The notes: generated by a model from the sequence alone, not told the origin. 64,000 bases of DNA from an uncultured Eubacterium sp. (GCA_910584645.1 CAJUAU010000016.1:3963-67962); one strand, 5' to 3'. Positions 1 to 8,827 are shown, counted from the stretch's first letter. Program-made: numbers and translations.

Positions 1-231
1 GGAAATAATTATCAAGATAATTATTTGGAATGTTCTTTTATTAGGCAATCATTAAGCTGTATAAAAGATCATTTAGTAAAAAGTGAATTCAATGTAGCAT
101 ATGATGTAGTGGATATGTTACATGCTTTTCCTGGGGTTATACTTAATAAAGATAAAGGGGGAATAGAGAGATTTAAAAAAACATATCTTAAACCATTAAT
201 TAGAAAGTGGAATCTTACACTTAAACTATGA
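1..231 (+). CDS. 3' end of an unknown protein, possible immunity protein
   Basis: The frame is open from the first base of the window, so this is the C-terminal part (76 residues visible) of a longer protein. A TTG at 25 could be read as a start but has no Shine-Dalgarno sequence. The visible part is soluble, with a VVDMLHAFPG segment and a basic end (RKWNLTLKL). I do not recognise the family. The gene is AT-rich and lies just upstream of an Rhs core scrap (330-461), the usual place for a displaced immunity gene of a polymorphic toxin locus; that role is inferred from context only. Confidence 0.45.
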   Translation, partial: GNNYQDNYLECSFIRQSLSCIKDHLVKSEFNVAYDVVDMLHAFPGVILNKDKGGIERFKKTYLKPLIRKWNLTLKL

Positions 232-329
232 GAGAAATAAACAGTGTACTTCTTGTGCGAAAGGAATTATAAGAAGATTTATGCAGTGGTGTGATTTAGG
301 TTTGTATATTTCTTAAAATCTTTGGCATT

Positions 330-461
330 ATGATAAGCTCCGGGGAGCTGAGCCGCACCCTGGCAGAGACCGACGGAAAAGGAGAACTCCTGGCATCCTA
401 CGGCTGGGGGGACGCCCTGTCTTCCCAGACAAGGGAGGGAAAAACCTCTGACGATGGGTAA
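330..461 (+). pseudogene. Rhs/YD-repeat toxin core fragment (orphan cassette relic)
   Basis: A 43-residue open frame from ATG 330 to TAA 459 reads like a piece of an Rhs core, with LAETDGKGELLASYGWGD followed by LSSQTREGK. The stretch is clearly GC-rich while both flanking genes are strongly AT-rich, as expected for a conserved Rhs core between fast-evolving toxin/immunity tips. It lacks a full YD-repeat array, a hyperconserved processing site and a toxin domain, so it is a leftover of recombination at an Rhs locus. Its stop codon touches the ATG of the next gene. Confidence 0.55.
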
Positions 462-1001
462 ATGAAAGGAATCGAATTTGTTATAATTTCTTTTATGGGA
501 TTTGAAGCGGTTAATGATGGTTCCAAAAAAATTTTAGCAGTCTCTATAATAATCAGCATTTTATTTTATCTCTTTTATATAAGGAATAGACTGGATGGAA
601 TAATCAATATTAAGAAAAAGTATAAGAAGAAATACAAGAAGAAAAATCTAAAAAGGATTGCGTGTATTGTATGTTACATCCAATTCACAATGGCTGTAAT
701 AGTGTCTTTTTCCACCCTGTTTTTGGAAGAAGATTTAATACTTAAGATAGGTTTTGTGCTGATCTGTTTTTGTGTTATAATAGAAGCAATTATATTAGAG
801 GATGTTTCTGGTTTTGATCATAAATATATCTCCTTTGTATGTAAAGACGGATGGAAATTAGACGGGGCATTGAACAAAAATGTACATAAAAAAGGGAATT
901 GGATCATTGCAAAGATGGATTCAGGCAAGGAAGTTCGATTTAAATACGAAGATATAATTCGCATTGAATATAGTGATAAAATGAAGGCTAAAAAGAATTA
1001 A
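462..1001 (+). CDS. Membrane protein of unknown function, candidate immunity protein
   Basis: A 179-residue protein with three likely membrane segments (about residues 24-42, 66-86 and 93-112). A very basic KKKYKKKYKKK stretch (about 51-62) lies between the first two. The soluble C-terminal domain (about 120-175) ends in KAKKN. No family is recognised. It starts directly after the stop codon of the Rhs relic. In Rhs loci the gene immediately downstream of a toxin tip is normally its immunity gene, and membrane immunity proteins usually counter membrane-acting toxins. That role is inference. No toxin domain remains upstream to protect against. Confidence 0.6.
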   Translation: MKGIEFVIISFMGFEAVNDGSKKILAVSIIISILFYLFYIRNRLDGIINIKKKYKKKYKKKNLKRIACIVCYIQFTMAVIVSFSTLFLEEDLILKIGFVLICFCVIIEAIILEDVSGFDHKYISFVCKDGWKLDGALNKNVHKKGNWIIAKMDSGKEVRFKYEDIIRIEYSDKMKAKKN

Positions 1002-1125
1002 TTTGTGCCTATGATTTTTACAATTATGTTGGCCTTACAGGAAAATGTAGTTGCTGGATTTAAAAATACATGATAACATTAGCTATTATCATATTTGTTG
1101 TGGTAAAAGGTTAAGGAGAGCTAGG

Positions 1126-2037
1126 ATGAGAATATTGACTAAAGAACAGCTGAATATCATGAACGATTGGATGCAGACGAAAGCCCGTCCATATGATCGT
1201 GCAAAGTGGAATTATCTGTTTAACGGCGGCAGCAAGGACACTATTATTGAGGAAATGCTGAAATATCAGAATGGGGATGGTGGTATGGGCAGTGGCTTTG
1301 AGGCAGATGTGCTTTGCCCTTTATCTGCTGCCATACCCACAGCAGAAGCAATTTTTCAAGCGTATGAGTATGAACTTGATTGTTCTTCTGAATGGTTTAA
1401 GGCCATATTGTCTTATTTTGAAAAGTCAGTGCAGGATATACCGAAGTATTGGGAGGACAGTCCCAAAGAAGCTATGGATTATCCTCATGCTCCTTGGTGG
1501 AATTACGAACCGTGTACGGTGTTTAATCCCAATCCCTGTGCAGTAGTTGCTTCAGCAATGATTCGTTATGGAACAGATAGTCAAAAAGAACTGGGAAATA
1601 AAATTGCAGCGGATTGTTTCAAACTCCTTTTAAGTAATGACTTTTGCGGTGATCACGATACACTTAATATGCAAGCGTTGGTTGAACAGCTTCTTCAAAT
1701 AAAATCCCCACTGATATCGGATGAAGTGATGGGATCAATGCGAAGAAGAATACTTGATAACACTTGTTTTGATATAAGCAAGTATGATGGGTATTATTTC
1801 ACTCCGCTTGATTTCGTATCGTCGCCTGATTCAATATGGTACGATGATGTGAAGCATGGAATTGAACAGACCTTTGATTTTTGGCTCGATAACATAAATG
1901 AGCAGGGAGTATGGAATCCCAATTTCTCCTGGGGGATTGACAGTGACGTTTCCAGACAAGTAACCAAGAACTGGAAGGGATATATCGCCGTAAAGAGAGC
2001 CAGGATATTACTAAATTTTGGTAGAATTGAAAAATAA
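1126..2037 (+). CDS. Alpha/alpha-toroid (prenyltransferase-like) protein
   Basis: A 303-residue soluble protein. It has KYQNGDGGMGSGFEAD (around residue 50 of this start) and a C-terminal WNPNFSWGID. Such Gly/Asp/Trp-rich turns between paired helices are typical of the squalene-cyclase/prenyltransferase toroid superfamily. No DCTAE or DXDD cyclase motif is visible, so a catalytic role cannot be claimed. The start at ATG 1126 is chosen because AAGGAG lies at 1113-1118; an in-frame start at 1051 would add 25 residues without a ribosome site. The gene lies between the Rhs relic and a thioesterase and could be either accessory or native. Confidence 0.6.
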   Translation: MRILTKEQLNIMNDWMQTKARPYDRAKWNYLFNGGSKDTIIEEMLKYQNGDGGMGSGFEADVLCPLSAAIPTAEAIFQAYEYELDCSSEWFKAILSYFEKSVQDIPKYWEDSPKEAMDYPHAPWWNYEPCTVFNPNPCAVVASAMIRYGTDSQKELGNKIAADCFKLLLSNDFCGDHDTLNMQALVEQLLQIKSPLISDEVMGSMRRRILDNTCFDISKYDGYYFTPLDFVSSPDSIWYDDVKHGIEQTFDFWLDNINEQGVWNPNFSWGIDSDVSRQVTKNWKGYIAVKRARILLNFGRIEK

Positions 2038-2167
2038 TCAATCCTGTCAGAGAAATGAGAAGAATCCTGAAGATTTCATTTTCGGGAATCTGCTACTGGA
2101 GATGCGCCGGATGACAAATAGAATATATATTAAATGGCGGTACACCAGCCGGAAAGGACAAAGAAAA

Positions 2168-2581
2168 ATGATACAGGCTTATGAACATAAAGTACAATAT
2201 TACGAAACGGACCAGATGAAGGTCGTTCATCACTCCAATTACATCCGCTGGTTTGAGGAGTGCCGTATCGACTTGATGGAAAAAGGCGGTCTTGGGTATG
2301 AGAGAATGGAGGAAGAGGGGATCATCTGCCCGGTGGTATCAGTATCCTGCCAGTATGCAGCCATGACAAGATTTGGCGAGGTGGCAGAGATTATTCCTAA
2401 AGTGGAAAAATTCAATGGGATCCGTCTTGTCATATCTTATCAAGTCAGGGATAAGAAGACGAAAGAGCTGCGCTGCACCGGGGAGAGCAGCCACTGCTTT
2501 CTGGATGCCAAGGGGCATCCGGTAAATCTCAAACGAAGCAGCCCGGAGTTTTATAGTATGTTTCTAAAATTATGTGAATAG
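2168..2581 (+). CDS. Acyl-CoA thioesterase, YbgC/FadM hotdog family
   Basis: A 137-residue single-domain hotdog protein. The N-terminus YYETDQMKVVHHSNYIRWFEECR is the 4-hydroxybenzoyl-CoA thioesterase/YbgC signature: an Asp near residue 13 (YETD) followed by HHSNY. These enzymes hydrolyse acyl-CoA or acyl-ACP thioesters in the cytoplasm; the substrate cannot be told from sequence. ATG 2168 is preferred over an upstream in-frame start because it is preceded by GGAAAGGA and gives the usual family length. A bidirectional terminator follows directly, so it ends its transcription unit. Confidence 0.85.
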   Translation: MIQAYEHKVQYYETDQMKVVHHSNYIRWFEECRIDLMEKGGLGYERMEEEGIICPVVSVSCQYAAMTRFGEVAEIIPKVEKFNGIRLVISYQVRDKKTKELRCTGESSHCFLDAKGHPVNLKRSSPEFYSMFLKLCE

Positions 2582-2586
2582 ACAAA

Positions 2587-2629
2587 AAAACACCAGTGTT
2601 CCAATTTCTTATAAAACACTGGTGTTTTT
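2587..2629. terminator. Bidirectional intrinsic terminator
   Basis: CACCAGTGTT (2591-2600) pairs perfectly with AACACTGGTG (2615-2624) across a 14-base loop. A-run on the left and T-run on the right make it work in both directions. It lies between the converging thioesterase gene and the beta-helix gene. Confidence 0.85.
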
Positions 2630-2631
2630 CA

Positions 2632-3870
2632 TTATGATTGTGTGAAATAATAACTGCTGTAGTGTTTGTCACTCTTAGCAATATACAGGATATCGTGGTT
2701 GTTAATGGCAAAATACCGGAGGACGGCATTTGCTCCCAGGGTGTTCTGTTTCATTGACTCAATGGAAGCGGGAGAAAAACTGTTGTAGGTGGCGGGATAG
2801 CTCGCCGCGATGTCCCCCTCGGGCTCTTTGTGTCCTTTGGCATAAAATGGCATGTAAACGTTTTGGAAAGTATTTCCGCTGATGATGGGATCGATCACGC
2901 CGCCCCGCATGAAGATTCCGAATTTCTCTTTTTGGATATCGTTTCCATTCCAGCCCTGTACACCATCGATGGTGTTTCCGCGGATCACTGCGTTTTTCCA
3001 GTTTTCCATCATGATCGGACTCTGGACACTGTTTCGGAAGGTGCAGTTTAATATCTGTATATTGGTGTGGTATTTGTTTGGTGAAAATCGGTGGGTATCG
3101 ATGCCACGGTACAGGTTCGTAAAGCTGCAGTTCTGGATCGTGACATTCAGATCCGGTGTCTTGTCAAACTTTGAATACTGGCCATTGAAGCCGTTGGTGA
3201 CCTTATCCGGGGTATCTAAGTTAATGGCGCAGCGCTCCCCGTTTTTATTGTTAGCGAAGGAGCAGTTGGTCACAGTGACATCCTTCCCGGCGGTGATCTC
3301 GATAAAATGACCGTCGCGCAGATTGGTGAAAGAAATATTTTCAATGGTCACATTGGAGCAGTGGGGAACCCGGATCGCCTCGCTCTTGTTGCATTTAGCC
3401 AGGTTCATCACCACTTTTCCCTCACCGGCGATGCGGATGTTTTTTTCACCGCCGTAGCCGCCGATGGAATTCTTTTTTTTCAGCCGGGAGCTGCGCACGC
3501 ACTCAAACATGACATGTCCCGCCTTTAATTTTTTGGTGTGGGTGTTATTTGTCTTGTTCATGACCACGCCGTTTTTTAAGATCACTGTAATATTAGAAGA
3601 GACCGGCAGCGCGTTGGTCAAGTTGTAAGTTCCCTTTTTCAGTGTCAGGGTACCGCCGCCTCTTTTGGACATCTCATCCAGATAGGAGCGGAGCGTCAGA
3701 TAATGCCTGGTATACTTATTGTAGACCGGCGTCTTCACATACTTATTTTTATATGGCTTAGAAGACGGTGACAGGGTAAAATTTTTCTTTGCCTCTGACG
3801 AGCGGGAAGCTGACAGACAAAGAGTCGTGGCAAGAACAGCTAAAACGAGTATTTTATAAAACCTTTTCAT
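2632..3870 (-). CDS. Secreted right-handed parallel beta-helix (pectate-lyase-like) protein
   Basis: A 412-residue protein. A signal peptide is clear: MKRFYKILVLAVLATTLCLS, with likely cleavage near ASRSSEA. Then comes a region with GGGTLTLKKGTYNLT (about 72-86), the typical entry strand of pectate-lyase/polygalacturonase helices. Repeated turns follow, such as NVTIENISFTN, DVTVTNCSFANN, NVTIQNCSFTN and NIQILNCTF, which stack as beta-helix coils (about 150-320). It probably binds or cleaves a polysaccharide outside the cell; no pectate lyase calcium or catalytic residues could be assigned. The gene converges on the thioesterase gene and is transcribed away from prfC's end. Confidence 0.75.
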   Translation of the reverse strand: MKRFYKILVLAVLATTLCLSASRSSEAKKNFTLSPSSKPYKNKYVKTPVYNKYTRHYLTLRSYLDEMSKRGGGTLTLKKGTYNLTNALPVSSNITVILKNGVVMNKTNNTHTKKLKAGHVMFECVRSSRLKKKNSIGGYGGEKNIRIAGEGKVVMNLAKCNKSEAIRVPHCSNVTIENISFTNLRDGHFIEITAGKDVTVTNCSFANNKNGERCAINLDTPDKVTNGFNGQYSKFDKTPDLNVTIQNCSFTNLYRGIDTHRFSPNKYHTNIQILNCTFRNSVQSPIMMENWKNAVIRGNTIDGVQGWNGNDIQKEKFGIFMRGGVIDPIISGNTFQNVYMPFYAKGHKEPEGDIAASYPATYNSFSPASIESMKQNTLGANAVLRYFAINNHDILYIAKSDKHYSSYYFTQS

Positions 3871-3912
3871 AAGATGGTTTCCTCCTTATATTTATTCCCA
3901 CAGGAATTATAT

Positions 3913-5508
3913 TTACATCGCTGCATTGGACACCTCGCCCAGCTGCAGGCCCTCGTTTCGTTCCAGTACAGTCTGGATGCTCCAGGGATGGGTAAACAGA
4001 AGCAGCGGGTTTCCTTTGAAATCTTTCACTTTCTTTGTATCAGAAGTGACAGAGAGGGCATTTACGTCGATATCCTCATTCTCGATCCAGCGCACATGCT
4101 CATAGGGGAGCTGGTCCATGCGGATCTCTACATTATATTCATTCTGCAGGCGGTACTGCAGAACCTCAAACTGGAGAACTCCCACCACGCCCACGATGAT
4201 CTCTTCCATTCCGGTATTAAATTCCTGAAAGATCTGAATGGCTCCTTCCAGGGCGATCTGGGTGATGCCTTTCATAAACTGTTTCCGCTTCATGGTATCT
4301 ACCTGGCGTACCCTGGCGAAATGCTCCGGGGCAAAGGTGGGTATGCCCGCATAGCGGATATTTTTCCCGGACTTGCACAGCGTGTCGCCGATGGAGAAGA
4401 TCCCCGGGTCAAAAATACCGATGATATCTCCGGCATAGGCCTCTTCCACATGTTTGCGCTCCTGGGCCATCATCTGCTGGGGCTGTGCCAGACGGATCTT
4501 TTTGCCGCCCTGGACATGCATGACCTCCATCCCGGCGGTAAATTTTCCGGAGCAGATGCGCATAAATGCGATACGGTCCCGGTGGGCTTTGTTCATATTT
4601 GCCTGGATCTTAAAGATAAAGGCTGAAAAATCCTCAGAAAAAGGATCCACAGGATTCTCACCGGAGAGCCGGGGAAGGGGAGAGGTGGTCATTTCCAGAA
4701 AATGTTGTAAAAAGGTTTCCACTCCAAAATTCGTCAGCGCCGAGCCAAAAAAAACCGGAGACAATTTGCCGTCACGCACTTTTTCCAGGTCAAATTCATC
4801 ACTGGCGCCGTCCAGAAGCTCGATCTCATCCACTAATATATCATGATATTCCTTGGTGATCAGTTCATCCAGGCCGCTGTCGCCCAGGCTTGCTTCCACC
4901 GATTCGATCTTGTGTCCGTTATCGGCGGCGATAAAGCGTGAGATCGTCTTTGTATTCCGGTCGTAGACGCCCTTAAAATTCTTTCCGGAGCCGATGGGCC
5001 AGTTGACAGGGCAGGTCCGGATCCCCAGTACGTTTTCAATCTCATCGATCAGCTCAAAGGGATCTTTTGCCTCCCGGTCCATTTTGTTTACGAAAGTAAA
5101 GATAGGGATTCCTCTCATGACACAGACTTTGAAAAGTTTAATGGTCTGTGCCTCCACGCCCTTGGATCCGTCGATCACCATGACAGCCGAATCCGCCGCC
5201 ATCAGAGTCCGGTAAGTATCCTCCGAGAAATCCTGATGTCCCGGAGTGTCTAGTATGTTAATGCAGAATCCGTCATAATTGAACTGGAGCACAGAAGAGG
5301 TAACTGAGATTCCACGTTCCTTCTCAATCTCCATCCAGTCGGATACGGCATGTTTGGCGGCTTTCCTTCCCTTCACGGAGCCGGCTAGATTGATCGCCCC
5401 TCCATATAATAAGAACTTTTCCGTCAGTGTGGTCTTTCCTGCGTCCGGGTGGGAGATAATGGCAAATGTCCTGCGCTTCTCAATCTCCTTCTTTAATATG
5501 TCGCTCAT
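3913..5508 (-). CDS. prfC: Peptide chain release factor 3
   Basis: A 531-residue translational GTPase that recycles RF1/RF2 from the ribosome. G1 (ISHPDAGKTT), G3 (DTPGHQDFSEDTYRTL) and G4 (NKMD) motifs are intact. The SVKGRKAAKHAVSDWMEIEKERGISVTSS switch region is specific for RF3 rather than EF-G or Tet proteins. ATG at 5508 (MSDILKK) is preferred because GGAG lies six bases upstream; the frame stays open to 5577, but those starts lack a ribosome site or are too close to one. It is transcribed away from the tRNA-Gln gene. Confidence 0.95.
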   Translation of the reverse strand: MSDILKKEIEKRRTFAIISHPDAGKTTLTEKFLLYGGAINLAGSVKGRKAAKHAVSDWMEIEKERGISVTSSVLQFNYDGFCINILDTPGHQDFSEDTYRTLMAADSAVMVIDGSKGVEAQTIKLFKVCVMRGIPIFTFVNKMDREAKDPFELIDEIENVLGIRTCPVNWPIGSGKNFKGVYDRNTKTISRFIAADNGHKIESVEASLGDSGLDELITKEYHDILVDEIELLDGASDEFDLEKVRDGKLSPVFFGSALTNFGVETFLQHFLEMTTSPLPRLSGENPVDPFSEDFSAFIFKIQANMNKAHRDRIAFMRICSGKFTAGMEVMHVQGGKKIRLAQPQQMMAQERKHVEEAYAGDIIGIFDPGIFSIGDTLCKSGKNIRYAGIPTFAPEHFARVRQVDTMKRKQFMKGITQIALEGAIQIFQEFNTGMEEIIVGVVGVLQFEVLQYRLQNEYNVEIRMDQLPYEHVRWIENEDIDVNALSVTSDTKKVKDFKGNPLLLFTHPWSIQTVLERNEGLQLGEVSNAAM

Positions 5509-5590
5509 GTTAATCTCCATTCCTGATTTTTCTATAGAAATAAAGAAAAGCTTTGAAAAACGCCTTTCGTCATTCAAAGCTTCCTTATCA

Positions 5591-5662
5591 CTGGGCTACA
5601 AGGATTCGAACCTTGAAATGCTGGAGTCAGAGTCCAGTGCCTTACCATTTGGCGATAGCCCA
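5591..5662 (-). tRNA. tRNA-Gln (anticodon CTG)
   Basis: On the minus strand the cloverleaf folds fully: acceptor TGGGCTA/TAGCCCA, D stem GCC/GGC, anticodon stem CTGGA/TCCAG with loop CTCTGAC (anticodon CTG), and T stem CAAGG/CCTTG with TTCGAAT loop. The discriminator is G, typical for Gln. The 3' CCA is not encoded. Confidence 0.93.
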
Positions 5663-5765
5663 ATCTCAATCACGAATGCTATTATACAATAATTTTTTGT
5701 AGAATGCAAGGGCTTTTTTAAAAAAAATGAAAAAAAATTATTTTATCTAAAATATATTTTATCTC

Positions 5766-5794
5766 TTGACATTTATCTTAAATTTGGATAGAAT
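5766..5794 (+). promoter_or_regulatory. Sigma-A promoter of guaB
   Basis: Consensus -35 TTGACA (5766-5771) and -10 TAGAAT (5789-5794) with an ideal 17-base spacer. The AT-rich stretch upstream (5700-5765) could act as an UP element. The start codon of guaB is about 58 bases downstream. No purine riboswitch fold was seen in the short leader. Confidence 0.8.
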
Positions 5795-5852
5795 CTTATA
5801 TTAATATACATAGAAAAAACAGTGATGAAATTAAAAAGAGAGGACGGGAAAA

Positions 5853-7304
5853 ATGGGTAAGATTATTGGTGAAGGCATTACATTTGACGACGTTTTATTG
5901 GTACCAGGATACTCAGAAGTGATTCCAAATCAGGTAAGTCTGAAGACACATTTGACAAAGAAGATTTTATTGAACATTCCTATGATGAGTGCGGGGATGG
6001 ATACTGTGACAGAGCATCGTATGGCGATTGCCATGGCCCGCCAGGGAGGTATTGGGATCATACATAAGAATATGACGATTGAGCAGCAGGCAGAGGAAGT
6101 AGACAAGGTAAAACGTTCGGAGAATGGAGTGATCACAGATCCATTTTATCTTTCTCCGGAGCATACACTGGAGGATGCCAATAATCTTATGGCGAAATTC
6201 CGGATCTCTGGTGTCCCGATCACAGAAGGTAAGAAACTGGTGGGTATCATTACGAACCGGGATCTTAAGTTTGAGACGGACTTTACAAAGAAGATTAAGG
6301 AGAGCATGACTTCTGAAGGGCTTGTGACGGCACAGGAAGGAATTACTCTGGACGAGGCAAAACAGATTCTTGCGAAGGCGAGAAAGGAAAAACTCCCTAT
6401 TGTAGATAAGGATGGAAATTTAAGCGGACTGATCACCATCAAAGATATTGAAAAACAGATCAAATATCCTCATTCGGCGAAAGATTCCCAGGGAAGACTC
6501 CTCTGTGGAGCCGGAGTGGGAGTGACTGCGAATATCATGGAGCGTGTGGATGCCCTGGTAAAGGCAAAGGTAGATGTAGTAGTGATCGATACGGCACACG
6601 GTCATTCCGCCAATGTACTTAAGGTGGTAAGGATGGTCCGTGAGACCTATCCCGAGCTGGGGATCATCGCAGGAAACGTTGCCACGGGCGAGGCGACAAA
6701 AGCGTTGATCGACGCTGGTGTGGATGCGGTCAAAGTCGGCATCGGCCCTGGCTCTATCTGTACTACCCGTGTTGTGGCAGGTATCGGCGTTCCTCAGGTT
6801 ACCGCCATCATGGACTGCTACTCTGTGGCAAAAGAATACGGGATTCCGGTGATTGCAGACGGAGGTATCAAATATTCCGGTGATATGACCAAAGCCATTG
6901 CTGCCGGTGCCAATGTATGTATGATGGGAAGTATTTTTGCGGGCTGCGACGAGAGTCCTGGAACTTTTGAACTGTTCCAGGGAAGAAAATACAAAGTGTA
7001 CCGTGGTATGGGTTCCATTGCTGCCATGGAAAACGGAAGCAAGGACCGTTACTTCCAGCAGGATGCGAAAAAGCTTGTGCCGGAGGGTGTTGAGGGGCGT
7101 GTGGCTTACAAGGGCACTGTGGAAGATACCGTGTTCCAGCTGATCGGAGGTATCCGTTCCGGTATGGGTTATTGTGGCGCCAAAGATATCGAGACGCTCA
7201 AGGAAAACGGACGTTTTGTGAAGATTTCTGCTGCTTCCCTTAAGGAAAGCCATCCTCACGATATTCATATTACGAAAGAGGCTCCGAATTACAGTGTTGA
7301 ATAA
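5853..7304 (+). CDS. guaB: IMP dehydrogenase
   Basis: A 483-residue enzyme oxidising IMP to XMP with NAD+, the committed step of GMP synthesis. The N-terminal TFDDVLLVPGYS is the family signature. Two CBS domains occupy about residues 95-205 (MTSEGLVTAQEGITL, KEKLPIVDKDGNLSG). The catalytic loop GPGSICTTR, with the active-site Cys near residue 303, and the flap GYCGAKDI near 445 are intact. GAGAGG precedes the ATG. It has its own strong promoter and overlaps the next gene by 11 bases, so the amidase is probably co-transcribed. Confidence 0.97.
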   Translation: MGKIIGEGITFDDVLLVPGYSEVIPNQVSLKTHLTKKILLNIPMMSAGMDTVTEHRMAIAMARQGGIGIIHKNMTIEQQAEEVDKVKRSENGVITDPFYLSPEHTLEDANNLMAKFRISGVPITEGKKLVGIITNRDLKFETDFTKKIKESMTSEGLVTAQEGITLDEAKQILAKARKEKLPIVDKDGNLSGLITIKDIEKQIKYPHSAKDSQGRLLCGAGVGVTANIMERVDALVKAKVDVVVIDTAHGHSANVLKVVRMVRETYPELGIIAGNVATGEATKALIDAGVDAVKVGIGPGSICTTRVVAGIGVPQVTAIMDCYSVAKEYGIPVIADGGIKYSGDMTKAIAAGANVCMMGSIFAGCDESPGTFELFQGRKYKVYRGMGSIAAMENGSKDRYFQQDAKKLVPEGVEGRVAYKGTVEDTVFQLIGGIRSGMGYCGAKDIETLKENGRFVKISAASLKESHPHDIHITKEAPNYSVE

Positions 7305-7977
7305 AAAGAAAATTCATTGGAAGAAAAACAAATATAGAAAGTTAGGGCTTTGCGCCGGGATCACCGGCGCAACAGCCCTTTTGCTTTTGGTGGTCTATAT
7401 GGTGTGTTCCCTGGTGGGGGAAAAAAGGGAAGAAGAACGGGTCAGAAAAGCGGATCAGATGCTGGAAGAGCTGAATCTGTCGGTAAATCTTCTGGATATC
7501 AATAAGTATTCCAGACCGGGCACGAAACTGAGAAAAGTCAAAGGGGTGGTGGTGCACTACACAGCAAATCCAGGAACCGATGCCATGGCAAACCGTAATT
7601 ATTTCAACAATCTCCCAAAGATCAATGCAAAGAAGGGAACCAATACCTATGCCAGCAGCCATTTTGTCATAGGGATAGACGGAACCATCGTCCAGTGCAT
7701 TCCCACGGAGGAGATCGCTTATGCCTCCAACGACCGGAATTCAGATACGATATCCATTGAATGCTGCCATAAAAAAAAGAACGGCAAATTTACAAAAGAG
7801 ACTTACCGCTCTCTGATCCGGCTGACAAAGTATCTCTGTATCCGGTTTGGACTGGAGGTAAAGGATGTGATACGGCACTATGATGTGACAGGAAAGAACT
7901 GTCCCAAGTATTTTGTGGAACATCCGGATGCCTGGGCCAGGTTTCTGGCGGATACGGAGGCAGAGCTGGCACAATAG
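7294..7977 (+). CDS. Membrane-anchored N-acetylmuramoyl-L-alanine amidase (Amidase_2)
   Basis: A 227-residue protein. A basic N-terminus and one membrane segment (about 21-42) come first. The amidase domain follows: VKGVVVHYTANPGTDA holds the first zinc His. SSHFVIGIDGTIVQCIP and IRHYDVTGKNCPKYF (second His and the zinc-binding Cys) complete the active site. Amidase_2 enzymes cut the bond between muramic acid and the stem peptide, here probably outside the membrane. The GTG at 7294 (or TTG at 7297) lies inside the end of guaB; no clear ribosome site is visible, which suggests translational coupling. Confidence 0.87.
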   Translation: MLNKKKIHWKKNKYRKLGLCAGITGATALLLLVVYMVCSLVGEKREEERVRKADQMLEELNLSVNLLDINKYSRPGTKLRKVKGVVVHYTANPGTDAMANRNYFNNLPKINAKKGTNTYASSHFVIGIDGTIVQCIPTEEIAYASNDRNSDTISIECCHKKKNGKFTKETYRSLIRLTKYLCIRFGLEVKDVIRHYDVTGKNCPKYFVEHPDAWARFLADTEAELAQ

Positions 7978-8046
7978 CGCTGTTAAGCTGCTTTGTATCT
8001 GAACCAATTATCCTGCGTGAATAAATTAAGGCTTAATTTCGCTGCA

Positions 8047-8526
8047 TTAGACATCAATATGAACCGGCTTTTTGCCTTCGGAGTATTTACGGTATGTAAT
8101 GCCGGCAGAACGCATCATCCGTTTGGCTGCCATGACGCCGGCAGTATCTGAATATTTATCCTCTTTAAAAATAACCTCCTGGATTCCGGACTGTATGAGT
8201 GCTTTTGTGCATTCGTTACAGGGAAAGAGGGTCGTGTAGATCCTGGCCCCTTTTAGTTTGAAGCCCGAGTAATTCAACAGGGCATTCAGTTCTGCATGGC
8301 ATACATATAAATACTTGGTGTCCATTGGCTCACCGGTATTATCCCATGGATAATCATCATCGGAACAGCCGCAGGGCATCCCGTTGTAGCCTACAGACAG
8401 TATTTTATTATCCGTATCCACGATACATGCTCCCACTCTTGTATGGGGATCTTTGCTCCGCATGGCAGATAAAAGTGCAATTCCCATAAAATACTCATCC
8501 CAGGATAAATAATCTGTGTTTTTCAT
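8047..8526 (-). CDS. dCMP deaminase (ComEB-like)
   Basis: A 159-residue zinc-dependent deaminase converting dCMP to dUMP for thymidylate synthesis. The catalytic motif HAELNAL (zinc His and proton-shuttling Glu) and PCNEC (the two zinc Cys) are present. DPHTRVGACIVDTDNKILSVGYNGMP is typical of the dCMP subgroup rather than tRNA or cytidine deaminases. The start at 8526 (MKNTDYLSW) is set by GGAGG eight bases upstream; the frame extends 8 codons further without a ribosome site. It converges on the amidase gene. An 8-bp-arm inverted repeat lies upstream. Confidence 0.92.
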   Translation of the reverse strand: MKNTDYLSWDEYFMGIALLSAMRSKDPHTRVGACIVDTDNKILSVGYNGMPCGCSDDDYPWDNTGEPMDTKYLYVCHAELNALLNYSGFKLKGARIYTTLFPCNECTKALIQSGIQEVIFKEDKYSDTAGVMAAKRMMRSAGITYRKYSEGKKPVHIDV

Positions 8527-8550
8527 GGAGTTCCTCCCTGTATAATACAT

Positions 8551-8568
8551 ATTTTAGTGTACTAAAAT
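8551..8568. promoter_or_regulatory. Operator-like inverted repeat upstream of the dCMP deaminase gene
   Basis: ATTTTAGT and ACTAAAAT form perfect 8-bp arms around a 2-base centre. It lies 25-42 bases upstream of the start codon, next to a TATTAT-like -10, so a repressor could block the promoter there. The binding protein is unknown. Confidence 0.4.
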
Positions 8569-8671
8569 GGTGCTGTCAGGCTACCCAAATCATATCATCT
8601 TTTGAAAAGGTTGTAAACCGTTTTTGGTATTCCTGTCACAGGAATAAGAAGAAAATGCGAAGGATATTATA

Positions 8672-8704
8672 GAACAAAAAAGCGCCGTGTGAGTCCGGCG
8701 CTTC
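8672..8704 (-). terminator. Intrinsic terminator of rpsT
   Basis: On the minus strand AAGCGCCG pairs with CGGCGCTT (8680-8687 with 8696-8703) around an 8-base loop and is followed by a T-run. It lies about 125 bases downstream of rpsT. Nothing else is visible between it and the gene. Confidence 0.8.
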
Positions 8705-8827
8705 TCTCTGTACCGATAGATACAGTCTGCATTTATATTTTATGACGGGTAGAATTGTAGTAGCAGTACGACTGCCTTCTACATTGATCAAATATTCTGA
8801 AAGAATACCGATCCACAAAAACCGCAG

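Noticed and set aside
3874..4626. 250-residue plus-strand frame
   Set aside because: Opposite prfC, no ribosome site, no domain; shadow frame.
6420..7268. 282-residue frame on the minus strand
   Set aside because: It lies entirely opposite guaB, has no ribosome site and an unlikely His/Thr-rich composition; a shadow of a strongly conserved gene.
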